From contig JAEILZ010000001.1 in the NCBI GenBank assembly GCA_018873225.1, positions 62,001 to 126,000 on the forward strand: a stretch of 64,000 nucleotides of DNA. The letters run 5' to 3'. A model generated the notes under the pieces. It saw only the letters and a program-made list of their open reading frames with translations. It did not search any database and was not told where the DNA came from. The position numbers were made by a program, and so were the translations under genes. The first letter of the stretch is position 1. The number at the start of each line of letters is the position of its first letter. Below are positions 33,489 through 43,437 of the stretch, in pieces. The DNA comes from [Phialemoniopsis] sp. UDSM-2020 (Eukaryota; Ascomycota; Sordariomycetes; Thyridiales; Thyridiaceae).

Positions 33489-34379
33489 TCATTTATCATT
33501 CGAGTATGCTACAGCTTTCGGCAGAACGTGGTACTTGCTTCCAGAGTCTATCACTTTATCGATCTCCTTCTTCAGTAAACCATGCTCGGTAGTCTGAATG
33601 CGAACACGATTAGCATGCAGACTCTCAGTGCATGTTGACTAGGCGATAGAAGGCACTTACTCCGTCAACGCGCCGTGCCGTGGCTTCATCTCTGTATCCC
33701 GCTACACAGACAACGACTTTAGGATCTTCCCGTGAAGAGGCGACGGCTAGATACCCTAGGTCTGTCGTGGAAGCGGGTGAACTCAGGTATGTCTTGAACA
33801 GCGCAGCAAGTTCTGCCTGCCTTGCCTCAGGGGTCACAAGGTGTGATACGGTGTAAAAGCCGCATTGTGGCGTAGCAGGAGCTCCAGGCAATATCAGATG
33901 ATGACTAGCATGCCGTACTGTCAGTCTCAACACCATGAAGGCATTCGAGTCAAGAATCTCACCAGCCAAACGATGGATTGGATGCGTCGACAATCTTGGA
34001 GAAGCCTGGCTTCACACTTTGATATTCCTCGCCTATCCGTCGCACACTGTCAGTAAGTGCGTTCCAGCACCTCACGACAATACAAACCTGGCTCAAAGAT
34101 ATCCTTCTCCGCGGCCGACGTCCAGTCAGCTATCATCACAGCGACTTGTGGATCCTCCTGCTGTAGGCCATGCATGTTTTGCCGAGAGATAGGAAACTTG
34201 GAAGACTTCTCGGTTATGTCATCGAGCACCCCATAGAACTAACGGCGTTAGCATATCATGGTTGTTCTCAAGTATTGTGGTCATACCTCACTATCTGGTA
34301 TGTCTGCCTTTCGGAAGCTGACAACCTCTGTCAATCTCCCAGGTCCATTCACTTCCGGAAATGTGATTGGCAACGCCAT
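33489..34379 (-). CDS. Small dimeric alpha/beta-barrel-like protein, duplicated halves, five exons
   Basis: Five short exons (34379-34287, 34238-34088, 34032-33963, 33904-33661, 33593-33489) separated by introns of 48, 55, 58, 67 nt join in one frame to give 220 residues. Every join uses GT..AG, and the first intron has a GCTAACG branch 9 nt from its acceptor. No recognised catalytic motif. Two halves each look like a ferredoxin-like unit (LTEVVSFRKADIPDSEFY / VAVMIADWTSAAEKDIF and CGFYTVSHLVTPEARQAEL / VVVCVAGYRDEATARRV), as in ABM- or EthD-like monooxygenases. That fold is inferred from pattern only. It lies next to the sugar-porter gene, and its upstream region carries a near copy of the cluster motif, so it may belong to the 35-46 kb cluster. 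Confidence 0.75.
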
Positions 34380-35081
34380 GTTTGTAAAGATCTTGGAATT
34401 TTTTTGAGAATTCAATGTTGGAGGATCACTGACTGTCTACCTTCTGGCCTCTCCTCCAAAGCGAGGCGATTCACGCTTCTTATTTCTTGATCCCGAAGCA
34501 CGTTCATGACTAAGCCGGCAACATACTACCGGGAAGGTATGGGCAAGGGGTATCGGCATATCGGTTTAGTTCCGAACCGGTCATTTTATGAACATACAGC
34601 TTATCAAATTGTTTGTTTCCCTTATCATTTACATCAGGATCCAGCCAGTGACGGCTGCCAGACCCATGGTAACATACGCGCCCAAGAGTTGTTTAGCACT
34701 CAAGTGGCAGCATAAGCATTGGCATCAGGCGAAAAGAAGATGGTTTTGGCAACAAAGAGTGACATATCGTCGGTTTGAAGGATTGCGTGTTTCCGCGGAT
34801 GCTGTTACGGTGACAATTGATGGGTTGATTGACTGACACAAGTTGGGATTAAGGCAGGACAACAAAAGGTTTTAAAACGGAACAGTATCGAAATTTGTGC
34901 AATTAAGACTGCCATGCAATGAGCTCGAGATGACTACTACCACAGTTCGACCCGTAAGAACCAGTTCGTGCAGCTAGTTATCCAAGATCTCTTGCCTTGT
35001 GGCTGGTTGATCTTTGCTAAGAAAGGTCCCGGACATACGGAATAATAATTCCTAGAAAGCGGATGTCCTCAACAGTTCTGC
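34380..35081. other. Region upstream of the alpha/beta-barrel gene
   Basis: 700 bases between the barrel gene start and the 3' end of the MFS gene. It contains CCGAACCGG at 34572-34580, sharing the first nine bases with the CCGAACCGAC cluster motif except the last position. No gene seen. Confidence 0.45.
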
Positions 35082-37246
35082 TTAAACAACAATGTCCTCG
35101 CGCCGTTCGACCTCAGCAGTGCGATTTGATGCTTCTTTCAAGTCCCTTTCATTACCCCCGACGCGGGAACCCTCCTGGCGATACAGAGCGACTTCTCGCT
35201 GAAAGTGTCGAGGCTTGACCTTGTCACCAAACAAGCGGTCCATCTGGATTGGAAATCACAAGTCAGCAGGCAATCTTGACAGCATCAGATCAGTGCTTAT
35301 GGTGATGATAAAACTCACATCTTCGTAGCTTAAGCCTTTCGTCTCGGGAACGAAGAAGAATATCAAAATGCACATTGGAAGGCCGAGGCCCGCAAAGACA
35401 AACCCTACTTTTGCACCGAGGTTGCCAGCATCAGGGTTGATCATGTAAGGGCTAATGAAGCCGATGAGCCATCCGCTGAAAAGTGTTAGCTTGAACTTCT
35501 TTGTAAGATTTCTACACGTCCTCATACCTCGCAGCTTGTACTACGCCAACAAACGAGATTGTCAGTGGTCGGAGAGCCGGTGTCGGGACCTCCGCAGCGA
35601 GAGCAAAACCGACGGCTCCGATAGAGACTTGGTAAGCGATCGCCCTGGAAACTGTCAAACATAGGCCAAGAAAGGCTTCTGCATGCACGGATACTGACCA
35701 GAGGAAGATACAGACGAGTGTGACCCATAAAGATGCGGCATTGTTGACAACCCCCATGATGCCCATGAGCTAAGCATTGGAGGTTAGAGCCGGTATCGAC
35801 ACAGGATTAGAGACGCACTTACAAGTTCGATAAGCGTCAATGAAATCATTCCCCACAGGAGCAAAGGTCGACGCCCGGCAGTTTCAATCAGAGGGAAGGC
35901 CGAGATGTTGCTGAGAAGCATGCATACGTACAGCACCACTGACACTGTGAAGTACTCTTGAACCTTGAGAAGCGAGAGAAAATACGTGATGTAGCCAAGA
36001 ACGAAGGCTGCTCCGATGAACTGCTGTCCCACTGCCGGCAGGAATGCGATGAGGGAACGTTTCTATACGCTCGTGAGTAAATTTTATTACTATTTAGTGA
36101 CCTTTTGACGCTCTGATAACTTACAAGGTTAGGACCTTTGAAGCACTGCAGGATTGGGTTGCCGTTCATATGAGTAAGCTGTTCTACTTGCTCGCTGGTA
36201 GTGATGACATCCTGGATTCGTTCAACTTCGGCCGTGATCAAGGACTCATCGCTTGAGCCGTGTATATTTCGCAAGCTTTTGGCGGCACTTTCTGGGTCTT
36301 TCTTGTACTTCAGGAGGTAGTATGGTGATTCAGGAAAGAAGGGATAGCCGATAAACAGAGGAACGACGAAGAAAAATTGAAGGACGATCAGGGACATGTA
36401 AGACCAGTTGCCGTCGAGCTTCTGAGTGCCATACGCGACCAGACTATATGGCCGGCAAAGTTAGCCTCGAAGGAGTTCAAGAGCGGCGGAGCTCCGATAC
36501 TTACGCAAGGAGAAACTGCCCGAGGACGATCGAGCCGTTCATAAGACAGAGAAATAGTCCTCGCAGCTCTGGTCGAACATTCTCGCCGATCCAAACTGGT
36601 GATACGACGATGACGCAGCCAAATCCCATTGCTGTTCGAATTAAAGATTGTTAGCACAAAAGAGATAATGAGAACTAGGAGCAGAGACAAGAGCCATAAC
36701 CTACCATTTATAAGTCTACCAACAAGGAACACCTTCCATTCATGACTAGCAATCTGTATTCCGACGCCGACTGCCGTAAGAATTGTTCCGATAATGATGC
36801 AGTGCTTTCTGCCGATACGATCCATAAGCTGGCCAGCCACCAGAATCCCCACAGCATCGCCAGCCGTAGAAACACCGGACCAGGCTGATTGAACCTATAC
36901 CGCCTTCGTGAGTATGTCTCAATCAGCAACACATGAGAAAGCAGAGTGCCGTACATATGCCGGTATAAGGTATCCCGATGGCTGAGATGGATAGGGAATG
37001 CCCATGGTACGCTGAAAGGATGGAAAGGCAGTCGCTGTTCCTGCGATTCCGAAGTCGAAACCTGTTTCCGCAAAAGCCTTGTCAGTTTGCGGTCTTCAAC
37101 AATGGGGAGATTTCGGAAGTCAACTAACCCATCATCATCGAGCCAATCGATGACCACAGCGCCCAGAGAGCGAACCTCTTCTGCCTGGACAAGATGCGCC
37201 ATTTGTTCTCTGGCTGGATCTGCGCCCAGTCAATGGTCGACGCCAT
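35082..37246 (-). CDS. MFS sugar porter (hexose/oligosaccharide transporter-like)
   Basis: Ten exons: 37246-37129, 37061-36955, 36894-36705, 36631-36505, 36443-36125, 36062-35823, 35769-35699, 35644-35528, 35475-35319 and 35243-35082, giving 535 residues, a normal length for the family. Introns are 52-75 nt. About twelve membrane segments are visible. Family motifs include LMDRIGRKH after helix 2, PESPYYLLK before the central loop, ETAGRRPLLLWG after helix 8 and VPETKGLSYED at the end. The amino end (IDWAQIQPENKW) resembles fungal alpha-glucoside/lactose-type porters. It probably imports a sugar or glycoside by proton symport. It is divergent from the Zn2Cys6 gene, and their shared promoter carries the cluster motif. 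A TATATAT run lies at 37375-37381. Confidence 0.92.
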
Positions 37247-37774
37247 GTTGGTAGACTTGAGTCCGGAGATGCTAGAGTGAAGAGGGATCAATGAGAGTGT
37301 ATGTTTCCTGCGGGTGGACAACTAGAACCAGTCTGTAGATCAAAAGCAACGGGGACAGACAGAAGCATAGGGGATATATATTACCATTGGCTGCCATGGC
37401 ATTGGTGTGTCTCCCTCCCTGCTCCCGCGGGAAAGGGTCTCCTGGAGTGCAATGCACACTGCAAGGGCATCCATAACCTGGGGAACCTGGAGAAATCCTT
37501 GGCGCGTGCCCCAGCACGACAGCTGAGTTGGCAAAAGCCTCAACATTGCCGAGCTTTGGTTGGCGTGGCCCCGGCTGGCGCCAAACTAGTCGTGCTAGGA
37601 TACCAAGGCAGATCAAAACGCCCTCCCCCGCATTTGCAGGTCACGAACCGAAGACCGAACCGACAACCCGACAGCGAGTACAAAGACTGTATCCACACCC
37701 CCGTTCCAAGACACTCTCAACCTCTGACCCTTGCTCTTGAGTTTCCCATCCGATAACCCGACGTGTAACCACAC
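37247..37774. promoter_or_regulatory. Divergent promoter of the MFS porter and Zn2Cys6 regulator
   Basis: 528 bases between two divergent starts. It contains CGAACCG at 37644-37650 and CCGAACCGAC at 37655-37664 in the same orientation, a TATA-like run at 37375-37381 on the porter side, and CCCCGC at 37626-37631, which fits the CreA glucose-repressor consensus. The CCGAACCGAC word recurs in two other promoters of the cluster. Confidence 0.6.
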
Positions 37775-39796
37775 ATGGACCATCTTCTGCAGGCAGCCGA
37801 GGTCGATGGTGGGGGACTGGATGTGTCTCCTCCCAAGAAGAGACCACGGCCATTGAGCGTCAGCCACAGGACCGGACTCAGGAGCGGGCCGCCCAAGATC
37901 AACTACCCAAAGAAGCGTGTTTCGGTGGCCTGTGAGATATGTCGGAGCAGGAAGACACGCTGCGATGCGGCCAGACCGGCATGCTCGTTTTGCTCGCAAA
38001 TCGGTGCAGATTGTGTCTACAGGGTGGCAGAAACCTGTGAAGAAAGTGTAGAGAGGCGCGTATTAGATCACAGCAGCAATTGAGCAGACACTAACCGAAT
38101 AACTAGGGTTGTGATCAGTCGACAAGAGTCGGACCTGGAGAGCGAAAGTGAAGTCATTTCGCGTCTGATTCGGATCGAGGGCCTATTACACAAGCTTCAA
38201 CCACAAGATGAAGATATACACGCCGAGTTATCGCCTCCAGAGTCCACAAGCCCTGAAAGAAGTCATGACCCACGGGTACACCGAATCGGCCAGAAACACA
38301 CGATCGGAGGGCTTTTCTTGGGTGGCATTTCAAGGCTGGACGGCCAAGAATGCCCAGCTGCCCTCCGGCCACTGTTCGACACATACAGTGAAGAGCAGCT
38401 GGAGATCGAGCTTTGTCAGGGAGAGAGACTGTTGCGAGGTCCACCAGTTGATATATCAACATTGAATCTCAGTACAAGGCGATGTTGGCAACTGCAGCAG
38501 ATATTTTACCGCGATGTCCTCCCTTGGTGCCCCATCATCGACCAGCACGCCTGCTCCAACATCATAACGAGCACAGTCGAGGACAACTTCCGCCGAGACT
38601 GCCCCAACACGAGTCTGACGCTTCTCATTCTCGCACTCGGTGCTTTCGCTGAGAGTAGCGATTATGCTGCCGACGAGCCTACTATGTGCCCTGGCCGCGA
38701 CTATTTCCGCGCTGCTTGTCATCTAGTCGACGGAGCCTGCAGCTTCAACAGCTCGATTCAGTATGTTCAATGCCACCTGCTGATGAGCTTCTATCTTCTG
38801 TATTGCCTGCGGCCTATCCAAGCATTCGAGGCAGTACGCAAAGCATCCGACAAGGTCATCATTCTTCTGCAACTGCGTCGGCGTCTCGCCGCCGATCCCA
38901 CGCTACGGGAACTTTGCCATCGCGCCTACTGGGCCTGCTACTTGATTGAACACGAGCTTCAAGGATACGTTTCATATAGCTCGTGTCTGCTGCAGGACTT
39001 TGAGGAAGACGTCCCCCTTCCCATGAGCGACTACGATGAACCTGGCATCTACTGGTTTTTGTCAGAGATCGCGCTGCGTCGCATCTTTGCGAGGCCTCGG
39101 AATGGGAGGGGATGGAACACATTCATGCTTTATGAGCCCGTCGTTGTGGACGAGATCGCGGCTCAGATGAGTCAATGGCGAGAGCATCTGCCGAGCCCTG
39201 TCAGGTTCGAGCCTTCGGGGTCTGGCTTGCATGATGCAGCACTCCTGGAGAGGAGACCGCTCCTAGACCCTCTCAAGGTATTCCTTCGAGCGCAGTTCTA
39301 TGCCATCCAAGCCGTCATGTATTGGCAATACGTTGTGCGCTTGCTTAGTGTTCCGGATACAGCCGCGTTCGCCTCATCTCATTGTGACCCGGATCACGAA
39401 CATACCCGCGTTATTGAGAAGGCAGCTTTGGCAATACGCTATTCGGTGATACACATGTTCGCCGTGGAGTCCCTATTCCAGGGGCGGCACCTGTTATTGC
39501 TGCCAAACATACATGGCTTGGTTAGCAACCTGCTTTGTCTGCTTTGCTCATACCAACAACCACGGCTTGAAGCCATCCAGCACCCTCGGGCGAAGGAGGC
39601 CATCCAAATTGGACGAAGATGTCTTATGGCTTGGGAGGTCAATTCTGTGGTGCATTGTCATCTGGGTCAGATTGATAGTCTGATGGAGGCCAAGGCTATC
39701 GAAATGCTGGATGCAAAGGGTGACTATCATGTGTCTACTGACACGCAATATTATGGGATCAGTCCTTCAACATCAGCTTCATTTTCGAATGCGTAG
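37775..39796 (+). CDS. Zn2Cys6 fungal transcription factor, probable cluster regulator
   Basis: The first exon starts at 37775 and carries the binuclear zinc cluster CX2CX6CX6CX2CX6C at Cys53, 56, 63, 70, 73 and 80. Two basic stretches (PKKRPRP, NYPKKR) precede it. The second exon ends at 39796 and carries a heptad-like segment (EVISRLIRIEGLLHKLQ) and a fungal middle homology region (about 200 residues from nt 38560). The join is not settled. A CACTAACC branch-like site and TAG at 38104-38106 are attractive, but no donor gives that phase. In-frame options are donors at 38048 or 38060 with an acceptor ending at 38128, giving about 650 residues. Its position inside the cluster makes it the likely activator. 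Zn2Cys6 proteins bind CGG/CCG triplets, which fits the CCGAACCGAC sites. Confidence 0.88.
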
Positions 39797-39860
39797 TAGG
39801 TAACTGAAGAAACGTTGAAATTGAAAACTATGATATACACTATCTTGAAAGTTCCATCAA

Positions 39861-40961
39861 TCAGAAATCGTACTCTTCCATTAGCCCCGTGCCCAGTTCT
39901 TGGTCTAGCATTTGCAAGTAACCCTTGTTCATGCTGCTGAAGTTGGGGTTGAACTTGACAGACTTGTGGTCCAAATGTTCGGGCACAAAGTGTGCATCGT
40001 ATACAACCGGGTTATCCGACCTCGCCGCCCATTCCTCTGTCAGCTTTCGAGTCGACTCTGGAAGGACCACTTTGGCTGGGCACTGATACCACCAGGGAGT
40101 GTGCACAAACGCGAGCATTATTCTAGGATCGGGTGACGGATTAGCCAGGCCTGCGTGCCATAGACGCAGATCACGAATCACAACCGAGCCCTTCTTGACC
40201 GTCGGCTGGATCGGCGGAGCCCAGTCGCGGCGACCCTCAAGGAGCTCATCACGGATGCCGAACTTGACCTCGTCGCCCTTGGAGAACCGTCCATTGTTGA
40301 GGTTAGCCCCCGGTTGGCAGTTTCGGTGGTCGCGGAACGACGTGTCTCGATGAGAACCTAGCCACAGCTCGGTCGCGCCGTTCGCGGGTGAGACGTCGAT
40401 CAAGTAATAGTTCGTGACGATAGCAAAGGGAAACATGGCATGGTTGAATACCAAGTCTGCATGGACGTGTTGTCGTGCGCCATCGAAGCCGCCAAGTGCT
40501 GTGTTCCCATTGACATAGTTGACATGAGGCCGAGGACCCAAGATGGAGGCGATGACTGTAGATGCGGGCCCGTTTGCCCAGATGTCGGTGTACATGAGGT
40601 CTGGGGACAGTGGCGGGCCTTGTGACATGTTGCCGGTTGGCTTTCCCTTGTCGGAATTCTGTCGATTAGGACGTCAGTGGTGTTTAGAAGACTGTGTTGC
40701 CACAGAAGGATTTCCTACATCGTTGAAGTGTGTTCCGGGCATCTTGGCCATCTCTTCGGCCTCTTTGCTGAGAATGCCGTTCAACTTGTCGACATGATCC
40801 ACTTCAACAGCATTCTCGAGGACCACGAGGCCATCGCGATGCATCGCAGAAATTGCTAATCCGACATGTTCCAGTGAGAGCTGCCCGGATGTCCTCTCTT
40901 CATCCGAAAGCTTCACGACGAACGGCTCCTGGAACTCAAGGGTTGCCTTTGCAGAGGGCAT
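39861..40961 (-). CDS. Phytanoyl-CoA dioxygenase-like (PhyH) Fe(II)/2-oxoglutarate oxygenase
   Basis: Two exons (40961-40719, 40658-39861; 60 nt intron) give 346 residues. The iron-binding facial triad is visible as His147-X-Asp149 (HVHADLV) and His249 (LRLWHAG), with Arg260 (PRIMLAF) for the 2-oxoglutarate carboxylate. GATELWLGSH and KKGSVVIRDLRLWH are typical PhyH blocks. There is no signal peptide or clear peroxisomal signal (ends EEYDF). It hydroxylates or otherwise oxidises an unknown small molecule. It is divergent from the Gfo/Idh/MocA gene, with the cluster motif and a TATA-like box between them. It overlaps no neighbour; its stop lies 64 bases from the regulator's stop. Confidence 0.9.
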
Positions 40962-41704
40962 GTTGGATATTCACACTGTAGAAATATGTCGCGATGATAG
41001 ACTTGGGATAGTCTGGGTCCCTTTACGTCGTGACTGCTGTTCTTTGACTGTGGGTGATTTTATAAATGGTGATTGTTAACATCGCCGAAGCTGCATCCTT
41101 GAAAGTCATGCGGAGAGGTCGACCTCCGCGTTGAGCTGACATCTCCATGCGTGAAGCTGGGCAAGGCGCATCCCGTGCCCGGTTATCATTTCCCAAAGGG
41201 AGATCATGCGTTCATGAAGGTGTGGTGAAGATATCGGCCGGGGTGTCACAAACCGAACCGACATCCCGACACCAATGGTCTCAAAGCTAGGGTGGTACTG
41301 CAATGAATCTCTCCACTTCCCCACGGGGGCTCTCGATATCCACATTGGCGTGAGGCTTGCGTCTTTAACGGTTAGTGACGGTGTCCAAGCACATCGTAGG
41401 TCCTAGAGAGGATGGCTATGATGGTTTGCCGAGATATTTGGAGGGTTTCTCCAAATCTTGACCCCAGGGACATCAACCGATCATCCGAGACAGCTTGCCT
41501 ACTGTTCATATCATAGTGGGGATGCAGATGTCGAGAATTGCCATGTGAAAATCAGACGGGGAGCTTCACGGTCATCCTAGAAAGTAGCAATATGTGTCAC
41601 GAAACAAATTTAAGGGTGTTTTCTACATCGGCTTGGACATCGATCAGTCCTTTCGAAGAAAGCCACCAAACTAAATCCTTCCCAACGAGAAGCTGCCAAG
41701 CACA
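40962..41704. promoter_or_regulatory. Divergent promoter of the PhyH and Gfo/Idh/MocA genes
   Basis: 743 bases between two divergent starts. CCGAACCGAC lies at 41253-41262, identical to the copies in the porter/regulator and beta-mannosidase promoters. TTTATAAA-like sequence at 41060-41067 is about 100 bases from the PhyH start. No gene is seen inside. Confidence 0.6.
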
Positions 41705-42862
41705 ATGACTGGGATCGCACTGATTGGTGCGGGCATCTTTGCCCGTGAGGGTGAGTGCTCAGCGTGCCAACACGGATCAAGGATGACAACTGATTTGGCC
41801 TTTGTCCTCCAGAACACCTGCCCGCCATCGAGGCCACGAAGGGCTTCACCCTCAAGGCGATATACTCGCGATCGCAGGCCTCGACCGAAGCTCTCGCCGG
41901 CAACAGCCAGAGCTCAGTCGACGTCTACTTTGACAAGCCAGAGGTGACAGGCAAATCGCTGGACGACCTCCTTAGAAGAGACGATATCGCCGCAGTCGTC
42001 ATTGCGGTCCCGATCACTGTACAACCGCCCGTTATAAAGAAGGCCTTGAAAGCAGGAAAGCACGTCCTGAGCGAGAAACCCATCGCCAAAGACGTCGCAA
42101 GTGCCAAGGATCTCATATCATTTCATGAAAAACTCTCCCAGCAGCCGATATGGGCCGTGGGCGAGAACCTGCGGTTTGTAGAAGCGATTGTGCACGGTGC
42201 AGACAAGGTGAAGGAGGTTGGTGGCAATGTGGTCACTTTCAGTATGAAGATGTTCACCTTGGTCAATGACAAGGACAAGTTCTTCAACACGGAATGTAAG
42301 ACGGAGCTCCCGAGGAAGACCTCTTGACATGACAGTTCCAGACTGACCCGAACCTGCAGGGCGAAAGATTCCCGAGTATCAAGGAGGATTCTTGCTGGAT
42401 GGTGGTGTGCACTTCGTGGCTGCTTTGCGGCTGCTGTTGAATGCCGCCGGCGAGGACATCAAGCACTTGGCTGCCTTCACTGCTCTCCTTCGACCGGAAT
42501 TGTTGCCCTTGGACACGGTCCACGCCATAATGGCCACAAACACAGGGCGCAGCGGTACCTTTAGCGTATCGTTCGGCACCGAGTTCAAGTCGGGCTTCGA
42601 GATTGAGGTTGTCACCACGGAGGGGGCTGTCACTGTCACGCCAACGGAAGTCAGTTGCTCGCGGCGAGGCGCGGACGTGGAGAAGAAGGCGTTCGGCTTT
42701 TCAGCTGGTGTCAAGGCGGAGATGGAAATCTTCTCCCAGAGCCTCCAAGGCGGCAAGGTAGACCCGCGACAGAGCCCCGCGGAGGCGTTGCGTGACCTGG
42801 AGATCCTGGAGGGCATGCTGGTTTCAGGAGAGCGCCAGTCGCATGTCAAGCTAGACGCTTAG
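41705..42862 (+). CDS. Gfo/Idh/MocA-family NAD(P)-dependent oxidoreductase
   Basis: Three exons (41705-41750, 41813-42295, 42360-42862; introns 62 and 64 nt) give 343 residues. The amino-terminal Rossmann fold opens with GIALIGAGIFA. The family's EKP motif (SEKPIAKD) holds Lys104, the usual catalytic lysine. GGFLLDGGVHFVAALRLLL matches the GFO_IDH_MocA carboxyl domain with its His. These enzymes oxidise or reduce sugars, inositols or related cyclic compounds. In this cluster it may act on the sugar released by the beta-mannosidase or on a product of the oxygenase. No signal peptide, so cytosolic. Its upstream region, shared with the PhyH gene, carries the cluster motif. Confidence 0.92.
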
Positions 42863-43437
42863 CACGGGGATAATTAGATTTGCAATAAATGTGATAAGCG
42901 AAAGCTTGTCTGTATGCTTGCATCTTTTCCCATTCTCAGCAACGCCGCATGTGAACGACACAACAACGGTCGGTTCGTCAAAAGGTCTCCGAACCGACCT
43001 GCCGGAAACGTGGTCCGGAAACCATGCCCGGCGGAAACGAAAGGGAGCAAGCTACCCCGCTGTGGTCCGTTCAGCGGGACCGATCTTCGCTAACGAAGAC
43101 TCCAAACGGCCACCAAGCGACGGCCTCTCGGATGTTTCCCCTTTGAGGGACCCCGCACGACGCGGTGCGGCGGGGCATGAGGGCAGCAGATGCATGCCCA
43201 ATACGTGACCTGTATGCTCGAGAGATATGCTATGTGTAAATAAATTACATAGCTCTTTGGGGTTGAATGGGCACGACATATTAATAGATTGGGGGCGGGT
43301 CCTGAACCTAATGGACTGGGTGGACGACGCTCTTAAGAAACACTTGAACCTGAGCCTCTTTTGCCCTCAATTTTCATTTCCCAGACTTCAATGAGCTTGC
43401 AGCTTTAGCAAGGATTTGTCCTGATCGAGTCGACAAG
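42863..43437. promoter_or_regulatory. Upstream region of the beta-mannosidase gene
   Basis: 575 bases between the dehydrogenase stop and the mannosidase start. It contains a perfect 10+10 bp inverted repeat, GGTCGGTTCG at 42968-42977 and CGAACCGACC at 42990-42999, with a 12-base spacer. The right arm includes CCGAACCGAC (42989-42998). Its position about 440 bases upstream of the ATG and the recurring word point to a dimeric Zn2Cys6 site. A hairpin in the dehydrogenase 3' UTR is an alternative. Confidence 0.6.
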
